64,000 nucleotides of DNA from Fratercula arctica (Eukaryota > Chordata > Aves > Charadriiformes > Alcidae), in the NCBI GenBank assembly GCA_947846985.1, contig CANTUZ010000001.1, positions 114,531,757-114,595,756 on the forward strand, written 5' to 3'. The position numbers and the translations under genes are program-made. Shown one piece after another: positions 56,633 to 64,000 of the stretch (position 1 is the first letter of the stretch; every line of letters begins with the position of its first letter). The notes under the pieces were generated by a model, which was not told the DNA's origin, searched no databases, and saw only the letters and a program-made list of their open reading frames with translations.

Positions 56633-59600
56633 AGTGTTGTGAACTGCTTCTACCAGGCAAGGGTCCAACCCATAAGTAACACTTCTAGAAACAAACAGAT
56701 TGATCTAACTGTAACAAAGAAGGGCACTGACAAAGATCATTTAACTTTTCCTCAGCTCCTTGGAAGTACTTTATTTTTCTGATTGTGCATACAAACCGGG
56801 AGAAGAAGTAGGACCTGACACCTCAACTCATTACAGGAAGCGTTCACACTAATCCACATTCACGCTTGCAAAGTTGAGTGCCTGCGTGTACAAGAGCAGA
56901 GCTGGCTGGCATACCAAGTGTGTTCAAAGCGTTTTGGACATGCATCTAACAAGACCTCCTGTGCAATTCCCTGATATTTCTTTGATCACAAGAGGGCCAA
57001 AACCACAGCTCTGCAGCAGGTCTCACATCACAAAAGTAGATGGCTTTGAAAGCCATCGGGCCCCTAAGAAGACAGTCAAATGCAATTGCTCTGCTCTCCT
57101 TTCTCATCACATTCCCAAATGGAAAGACCACGTCTGTACTGCTGTCATCTGTTTTCCTCTAGGAGATGCTGGCAGCTCTTGCTCTGTTTATTTGATTACC
57201 TGGTGTAGGCTTTCCCTAACAACATGCCTCATTTTCCCACTGCGATGAGACAGCCCTGTTACTTTCACAGTCTGTCTAATGTTTGGCACTCTTTTAAAAA
57301 GCAAGTTCTCCATTCCAGCTGTGAATTAAATTGTGATACTGACTCAGCATACAGACAGATCACAGCTGGGATACAGGGAAATAAGGTTACTACTGAGGAA
57401 CTACATCTTTTTGTTATCATATGAGGCCTCAAGGCCCTTCTTCACCTAACCTGCTCCATTATCCCACTGCTCTAGTTCCCTCCACCTCTCAAGGCCAAGA
57501 AGACAGACTGACAAGGGAAGTCTGCATACTCTACAGCTGTTGCATAGATTCCAGCTGTTCCCTCCAGCTCTTCTGCTGGTCTCATCCAGAGGACCAGCAA
57601 GGACTGGAGAGGGGCCAGCTTCTCGGGTCCATATGAAAGGCCCAGATGGCGTTTCTCCATGCAACATGGCTGGTTAGGTCCCAAATCCTGCTCATTCAGC
57701 AACTGGAGGCTCAGAGCATGGCCTGAAAAGTTCCCTCAAAACCTGCCACAATGCCACACTTTACTCCATTCTAGGTGTATCTGTTGCATGTGCCTCATCT
57801 GCCCCATTACAGACTCAAAAAAACCCCCAAACAAACACAACCCACAGAGGCAGAGATATGCCATGTTCAAGATGACATTACCCAGCTATGGAACAGATTA
57901 CAGTGCTGACATTAAAACTGCACTGGCTGCTCATGACCGCTGGAAACAGCATAATTTCCAACTCCAGGCATCATCTAGCAATTCAACAGACATCCATGAA
58001 CCCTTACGAAGTTGCCCAGTTAAAACTTAATTGTGCTGTTGAGCATCCCCTCGAAGAGGACACCTTTTTACTTCGATCCCTTTGGTAATCCTTATCTTGT
58101 CAGTGCTCCTCACAGTCTCAAGCTCCTAAACGCAGAAAAAACCATCAAGAAACCAAGTGCAGCAGAGTGTCACTCTCTGACAGGAGAGCCCCACTGTTAC
58201 TAAGTGGCTTCTTTTCAAGATTTAAGTGAGCCAAGGGTGCTGAGGCCTCTTTCACAAGGCAACCCCAACCTTATTTTAGCTGTCGAACACCAGCAGAAGC
58301 AGCAGCTGCTCCCTGCCAGCAATACTGCTTTGCAAAGAAAGCCAGCTGCTTTGGGTACTGCCTTGCAACAATACCTGTAAGAGCTTAGGCTCACCTCAAC
58401 TTAGAAGAGGTTTCCTGCTGAGCAGAAACCGCAAGACAGACTGAGGTACGCGTACAGGCATACGTCACTGTTTACTGTGTCCACTGTCCCTGGCTATGAA
58501 TCTTTTGATGCAATAAAGTTTACTCAGCTTTTCCTCCCTACCAAGCATTTCAATAATACAATCTACAGACTTCTATCGTTTTTTCACAGGCAGCACACAA
58601 CTGTAATCTAACAAATTGCTTCCCCATTATACTCAGATTTAATGTAGAACAGACATCTTTGAATTTCAAACTGATGGGCCTTTACTAAGCTTGGTACCTC
58701 ATCACATCAGCTACTACATTATAAGTAATATTTTCTGCACAGCACCTCTTTTGTAGTGGCTTACATGCAGATTTCTAAATTTCACATGAATCATGACATC
58801 TTTATATTTAGGTATATGCATTTATAAATTTATATTTACATACATATTTATAGATTTATTTTAAATACATTTTTATATCCATATATGTAGAGAGAATGAC
58901 TTCTTTAAAAAAAGTAAACTCACTCCAAACCCAAATTCTGGGTATAATAATCAGAGTTACTCTCACAGCATTTTGATGAAAAGTAGCTCAGGCAATGCTT
59001 GGCGAGCAGTTAGGGTTTAAACAATTCTCTGAACTTTTCAGCTCTTCATAAAAATTTGCCTTTAAAGTGTCCACTATCCTTTGCACAGGTACCATGTTTG
59101 TTTCTTCTTCCACACAAAAAAGGAGGCTCACCTCTGAAGGCGTCAGCAATAAACATTCAATTTTAGTATTTAGGCTGCAGTAGTCAATTATTGTGATGTT
59201 TAAGTTTATATTAAGCCTTAAATTCACTCTGAAATGTGAAGCTGACTGGCCAAGTGACTTTAAGATTTGTTTACAGATGACCATTTTCTCCTAACAGGTT
59301 TTGCCAATGGACCTCCTTTCCAACTAAAGGAAATGGAAATAGTTTTCATGGCTCATCTAGTGATTGTAGGCTGAGATTACCATCTGTGGGGTCAGTTGGT
59401 ACAGACAGCACAGAAGGGTTTAGCAGTAAGAACACTTTTTTCTCCCTTCCCCTCAGAATGAGAAACAAAACAATTTTGTTTGAAATTAGGCTGTGTAAAC
59501 CAAACATGCTCTTGTATTTAACTATTTCCGTAGGATTTTCTACGCTGCTTCTCAATTCTCCAGCCTCACTCAAAGGACATAGGGTTGTAACTGACGGTAT

Positions 59601-59763
59601 TATTCTGCCTGGTGAAGGCAAATGAGTTGCAAGTAAAATAATTTCACCAAAATACCTGGCTCAAGTGCCATTCCTTCCGTTGTGACGATACACAGCAAAT
59701 CTGCCAGTTCACCCTGGTAAATTGTTGGGTTGTCAGAATGCACAGAGACATTAAACACAGGAC
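51037..59763 (-). CDS. PTGFRN: PTGFRN (EWI-F / CD9P-1), last three coding exons, 5' part beyond window
   Basis: Prostaglandin F2 receptor negative regulator, an EWI-family type I membrane protein that associates with tetraspanins CD9 and CD81. Exons 59763-59656, 52762-52457 and 51203-51037 join in phase 1 and give the last 193 residues (human total is 879). They cover the last Ig domain, the transmembrane helix and the tail. The C terminus is nearly identical to human: LNAFKYPLLIGIGLATVIGL, then CCKKEVQETRRERRR and LMSMEMD. Upstream, GPVFNVSVHSDNP and DDMSFDVSWFAVRSF match human residues before the membrane. Introns here are 6.9 kb and 1.25 kb. The next exon upstream is not found in the 4.2 kb left in the window. 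CD101 lies downstream on the same strand. Confidence 0.95.
52457..52762 (-). CDS. PTGFRN: PTGFRN exon: second half of the last Ig domain
   Basis: 102 codons. The acceptor is TCCACAAATGCAG and the donor ATGGATG/GTAAGA, phase 1. It begins DDMSFDVSWFAVRSF (core Trp), continues with SLDRRGIVTQSRRNGSSDLS and SPLEFRLRVHGCEDHDFGNH, ends YCVVTPWVRSATGVWQ and FLSVKMD, and matches human almost block by block. An unpaired Cys (HGCED; Ser in human) is an oddity. Just upstream, an in-frame second acceptor at 52,874 follows a long pyrimidine tract; see the findings. Confidence 0.94.
52882..52918. repeat. Polypurine tract (polypyrimidine in PTGFRN sense)
   Basis: GAAGAAAAAAAGAAAAG and so on, about 37 purines in a row. 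On the minus strand it is a very strong polypyrimidine tract ending 8 nt before an AG at 52,875-52,874. Confidence 0.9.
55322..55401. repeat. 40-bp direct tandem duplication
   Basis: Two adjacent copies (55,322-55,361 and 55,362-55,401), each starting AATTTAG and ending CTCTCTAAAG, differ at only two positions. Located in the PTGFRN intron. Confidence 0.95.
55566..55630. repeat. A-rich low-complexity block (A7C-type)
   Basis: Runs of seven or more A broken by C or CC, e.g. CCAAAAAAACAAAAAAACC, ending in about 16 A. In PTGFRN sense this is a T-rich intronic tract. Confidence 0.95.
56600..56629. repeat. (CA)n microsatellite
   Basis: About 14 uninterrupted AC units, preceded by an imperfect part (TACACACAAA) from about 56,592 and followed by AGAGAG. 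Confidence 0.97.
58795..58890. repeat. AT-rich low-complexity stretch
   Basis: Repeated TTTATA, TATATTTA and CATATATG words for nearly 100 nt within the PTGFRN intron. Confidence 0.8.
59656..59763 (-). CDS. PTGFRN: PTGFRN exon: first half of the last Ig domain
   Basis: 36 codons between acceptor TACTCTTTTCTAG and donor GAGCCAG/GTATTT, phase 1 at both ends. It reads GPVFNVSVHSDNPTIYQG, then ELADLLCIVTTEGMALEP, matching the human run that starts GPIFNASVHSDTP. It holds the B-strand Cys but not the core Trp, which is in the next exon. NVS is a possible N-glycosylation site. Confidence 0.92.
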
Positions 59764-62700
59764 CTAGAAAAGAGTAACCACAATTATTAACGACAGGGTT
59801 TTCTTCAGTGTCCAAAACCTTTTTTGCATGTTTTTGAAGTATTCTTTGCTAGTTTGTGGAGACAGAGCTCTGAAGTAGCAATAAGCAACCATGTAAGTTT
59901 TTGCAAAAGAGTTTATCCATTTTTAGCCATTAATTCCTGCACTAAGACAAAGTACCCAAACTGCCAGACCTGTCACCCAACCTGGAGGCTGCTGCCCAAG
60001 TCTGCCTTCTACTGTCCTGCACAAAAGGAGACCATCTTCCACTGGTGACTCCTCTAAGAGAATGAGGGTTCAGGTCTTCAGGCTCATCCAGCACTGATCT
60101 TTTTGGCTGAGGCTGTCACTATGAATTCAAGTTAGAGCAAACCAGTATTTTAACAATACATATGGTTCTGCTATGGAACTGAAACACAGACAATACAAGA
60201 AGTCCATCTGATAACACTTTGCTGTGGGTTTTCCTTCAGGCTCTGCCACAGATAGCTTCTTCTGTAGAATATGTCTCAAAGCCCAAGAGTACAGTAACTC
60301 CTTCAGTTGCAAAGTGGTGATGATATTGATGAAAACCACTACGCTGTTATGAAATGCCCAGACACCATGGCAACATGTGGTGTTTGACTTCCGAGGTACA
60401 TAACTTAAAAAACAAAACTTCCCCAGGTTTTGACAACAACTACATCTCTGGTGCACAATTAACAAAACCAGAACTCCTCAGATATGCCAACATTGCTAGT
60501 ACTCTCTTTCACATGGCAGGAACTGAAGAATGTGTCAAAACACCCTTAGTGATTTCTCTCCTAAACAAGTCAAAGGACATGAGTAGAAGAAAATCTGATG
60601 CTAGCGGTGGCCTCTGGGATGGCTCTGGGGGAAGGGGCCAGGGAACTTGAGAAGGAACCTAGGACTCAGATTAAGAAGTAACCCTTTTTACCCTCCCTGG
60701 ACTCCATTAGCTGCTACCATTATTTGGCTCGGCTCCCTCTGGTACAGCAGCAGCAACAAGCATGGAAAGGTGGTTTGGGAGGAAAGAAAAGCTGTTGGAA
60801 GATTTGCCTTCCTTCACTCTTACATGCTACTGTTAGTACGGGAACTGTAAATTTCAAATCCACTGAAGATCAGTGGCAAACAATGCTTTTGAAAGAAAAC
60901 ATTTAAGGAAATCATCCAAGACAACACATTTGTCCCTTGCTCTCCCAACAGGTTTCTACAGAAAGCTACTCACCACACTGCACACACTTATCACATCACT
61001 TCCAGACTGAGGTTCTGGAAAGAAACTTGGATGTGCTGTGAAGCTAGAGCTATCATTTTTTGGTGAAACTATTCTAGACTACAAGGGCCTGGCTTGTTTT
61101 GGTCAGCAGAGATTACACAGCATACAAAGAAATGAATTCCAATTACAATGCAATAATTAGTTCTGTGGCCTCCAAAATTCCCCCCACAATTTCCATTGGG
61201 CACAATGTGCTGCTCTTTGTTATACCATAGATTTCTTACAGCCCTCTTCTCTGCCCTAGAAGCAGCAGTACTTTGTACACAAGGGCAGTACATAGACATA
61301 TAATCCCAGAGGTTTGTACCCATTTTGACACTAGAAGTCCTCTCTATTTAAAATTAAGATTGCAAGTTACCCCACCAAGCAAGGATAAAAGGGTGGTAGA
61401 GATGCAATAGAGGTTACGTATGGACTACCAGCGGAGACTCCTACATGCTTATGCTGGAACATATTTAAGGAAATAAGAGACTCAGAACACTTTGAAGTTC
61501 AGCTGTTCAGGTAAGTGACTTCACAAGCAGGCTGCAGCCCTAACTGAAGCTCAGCATGATGGGATCCTTTTCTGGGCAAAGGGAGAGAGATTAATGCGAT
61601 TGCTTCCTCAGCCTCTATCCAAACTGTTTCTATGTGAATTCAATTTGTTTCCTGACATTCACACCCCTCCCCCCAACCAATCATATTCCCCTTGAAGCCT
61701 ATTTTATTATTCAACTTGAGATAAAACAAGACATTTTCCCTCATTTTCTTTGCAGCTGTGCAGACAGAAGTTCAAGGTCCTAGGGGACTAAAGGCAGCAT
61801 GGACCAGGGCACTCCAGCCAACTGTAACCAAAAAAGTCTCAAGCTGTGTGTGAACACAGCAACAGAAACAAAGACTGTCAAAATCTGCCAGGAACATCCA
61901 TCCCTGCATTCACAGCACATAACCCTCTGCTGCACTGGCAAAACAGCACCATAATAATCCCCGTACTTTCTATAGCTCAGGGTCTATCCCAAGCTCCAGC
62001 TGGAAGTGAGGTGACATCATGTCAGGAATATGGGGCATGCTCTGCTCCAGCAAACAGCCTCTGTCCTGGCTAGATGCTGGCAAGGGAGATGAACTGCACT
62101 ATCCCAACTTTGTCAGGCTAAGGATGGGCTGCCTTACCCCTGCCCTGGCAGGGTAAATAAGCAAAGACAGAGGGTACATATAGACAGGACTTTTCGGGCC
62201 TTATCTGTAAGTTGAAAGTCCAGGCATCTACTGCATTCAACAGACACTGGCTTCAAACCCTGGCATGGCAACAAACCACTAATGCAGAGTGGAGTATGAG
62301 CACTCCTGGCCATTGAATGTCACAAGGGTAAAAGCTAAGCTTGTTTGGTCACTCAGCCAGGAAAGTCTATGTATCATGGTAACGCAGCACTCCCTACACA
62401 CTCCTCAGTTCTGGGTCACTAAATGCATCTCTACCCTGCCTCCCACATAAAGAGTCAAAGCTTCCTGGGCAGTAAGAAGGCTGCTAGGCAGCATCTGCTC
62501 TGTCATTTCATGATCGTACTTCCCCTTGGTAAGCCACAAACAGTTATTTCCCTTTGGTTATTTCCCTGCTAGGGTACATCTCCTGCAAATTACCATCTGT
62601 ACCTCCAGGGAGAAATCACTGTCCTGCGTTAGAAGAACTGGATTTCAATAGAGAGCGGAGAGGTGTGTCAGGGATTGTGCTCTTCCCCCTGCAGCTGAAG

Positions 62701-64000
62701 AGGGAAAACAATTATTTTTTTATCTTTTTAAACCTGAGCAAGCTTCTTTACAGTGAAAGTTTCTCAGTTCAGTCTTGAAAACTGTGTGGTTGCAATCTCC
62801 TAGAATGAGCGTCTTTCTTCTTTGGAAGTATCTCACGCCTTCTGCCCACATGCCCCGGGCTTCAGGCCATACTCTGGCATGAAAGGACAGAATAAAGCAT
62901 CTTCATAGATTATGTTTTTCCCCCACTACAAAACCTGAAAATGCAGGAGGCTGTTTTCAACAGAGACCTGTTCGCCCTGATCTGGACCACAAAGACTATT
63001 TAATCCCCTACCCTCCACCATAAGGTACACTTGAGTCAGAATTGAGTACACTTGAGTCATCACTACACAGCCTGAGAAAGATTCACAGAAGCTGACAACA
63101 TGGCTCTAATCCCTCATTAAAAGACATCTGCATGCCATCCTTCTCTAAAGAAGGATTCTGGTCTTGTTTTTGTTCTGTTTTATTCTAAAAAACCCAACTG
63201 ACCAGTGCTTTTAAACTGATTATAACTTGCCTGATTTATGTTTCCAGCTTAAACAATTTACTCTAGCTTCAGCTGAACCCGTCTGGCAACAGAATGAGAG
63301 AATCAGGAATGAGCTGCATGCCAATCTCAAACAAAAGCAGTAGCAAACCAGCGTTTGTTAGTGGGTTACAAAAGCAAAACCATCACCTTATCTAACTGGA
63401 CATCTGCTTCACTGCAGGTTCAAGAAAAACACCTAGGCAAAAAACAGCACCAGAGCAAACATGCGATGCTTCCAGACACATTCTGAAGACTCCTGAGGAC
63501 CTCCCAAGAGGTCATGAACGTGCCACGAATATCTTCTGCAAGGTGTGGATCCTGTTGGCGTCTTTTTCCCCCATTACCATCACACCGCAGCATTCAAGGA
63601 GCCCTGCATCTAGACTCCATCAAGCAGTGCTTGGCACATAAAACCCAAGCACTTTTCTTAAGTTTTTACCCTCCAAAACAAACAAACAAAAAAACCCCAA
63701 ACAAAAAAAAACCCTCAACCCCAAGCTTACAGATGCAGGCATGTGCTGACAGGCAACTCCCAGTCGACACTGATGACACCGATTATCAGGGTCTCTGCAT
63801 TTCCACTTTCAAGCACTTGCAGTGTCACAGGAAGGGTTGGGGGAGGTGACATAAACTATCCCTTCGATGATATCTGAGTTCATGCTACGTTAACACTAAG
63901 AAAAATAGAACTCTACAGTCAACAGATGATGTGACTTTGCTCACCTTGCCACCGGTATTTAACAGTTTGAAATACTGTTATTGGCACCTACTGGTCACTT
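59764..64000 (-). other. PTGFRN: PTGFRN intron, 3' part, running out of the window
   Basis: 4.2 kb upstream of the first PTGFRN exon seen here. No frame with Ig-domain residues and matching splice sites was found, so the next exon should lie beyond 64,000. An A-rich stretch sits at about 63,678-63,712. Confidence 0.7.

Larger units (their letters stand above)
52763..59655 (-). other. PTGFRN: PTGFRN intron splitting the last Ig domain
   Basis: 6.9 kb. It contains a 40-bp tandem duplication (55,322-55,401), an A-rich low-complexity block (55,566-55,630), a CA repeat (56,600-56,629) and an AT-rich stretch (about 58,795-58,890). No additional exon was recognised. Confidence 0.8.

Noticed and set aside
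1..64000. CRISPR arrays, operons, phage or plasmid functions
   Set aside because: No regularly spaced repeats and no bacterial gene packing; the window is eukaryotic with introns and LINEs.
1..64000. tRNA, rRNA or endogenous retrovirus sequences
   Set aside because: No cloverleaf-type sequence, rRNA block or LTR pair could be recognised by eye. Weak or decayed copies cannot be excluded without a search.

Overview
This is an ordinary vertebrate nuclear window, almost certainly from a bird. The genes are split by introns with GT/AG sites, the interspersed repeats I can identify are CR1 LINE copies, including two with the (NATTCTRT)-type 3' terminus typical of avian CR1, and introns are short. 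I see no bacterial, phage or plasmid feature.

The window holds two genes of the EWI immunoglobulin subfamily, both on the minus strand and head to tail. CD101 (IGSF2/EWI-101) is complete. Nine coding exons run from the start codon at 35,753 down to the stop at 17,838. All eight introns are phase 1, and the joined frame gives 1,008 residues: signal peptide, seven V-type Ig domains with one exon each, one transmembrane segment and a 27-residue tail. Upstream lies the 3' end of PTGFRN (EWI-F/CD9P-1). Its last three coding exons (59,763-59,656; 52,762-52,457; 51,203-51,037) encode the last Ig domain, which an intron splits, then the transmembrane segment and the strongly conserved tail. A 3'UTR of about 3.5 kb probably ends at an AATAAA near 47,545. 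The other PTGFRN exons lie beyond base 64,000.

Layout: 1-17,837 has no recognisable gene. It holds CR1 copies of different ages (5,931-6,440; 7,190-7,700 antisense; 11,560-12,965 old but reaching a 3' end; possibly 2,850-3,420), two AT-rich stretches that look like conserved non-coding elements, and a TATA/CCAAT-like site. Next come CD101 (17,838-35,753), the intergenic spacer (35,754 to about 47,520) and the PTGFRN 3' part (about 47,525-64,000). The order PTGFRN-CD101 and their shared orientation match the mammalian 1p13-type arrangement. TTF2, the next gene in mammals, was looked for on the left and not found.

Both proteins are type I membrane glycoproteins. Known biology places EWI proteins in tetraspanin (CD9/CD81) complexes, with CD101 inhibiting T-cell and myeloid activation. 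I did not find a hidden or new system. The points most worth checking are a possible in-frame alternative acceptor in PTGFRN, a 22-nt C tract in its predicted 3'UTR, a CTC repeat coding the CD101 signal peptide, and the old CR1 copy. Splice sites were read by eye from frame, phase and remembered homologous protein sequence; no alignment was run.
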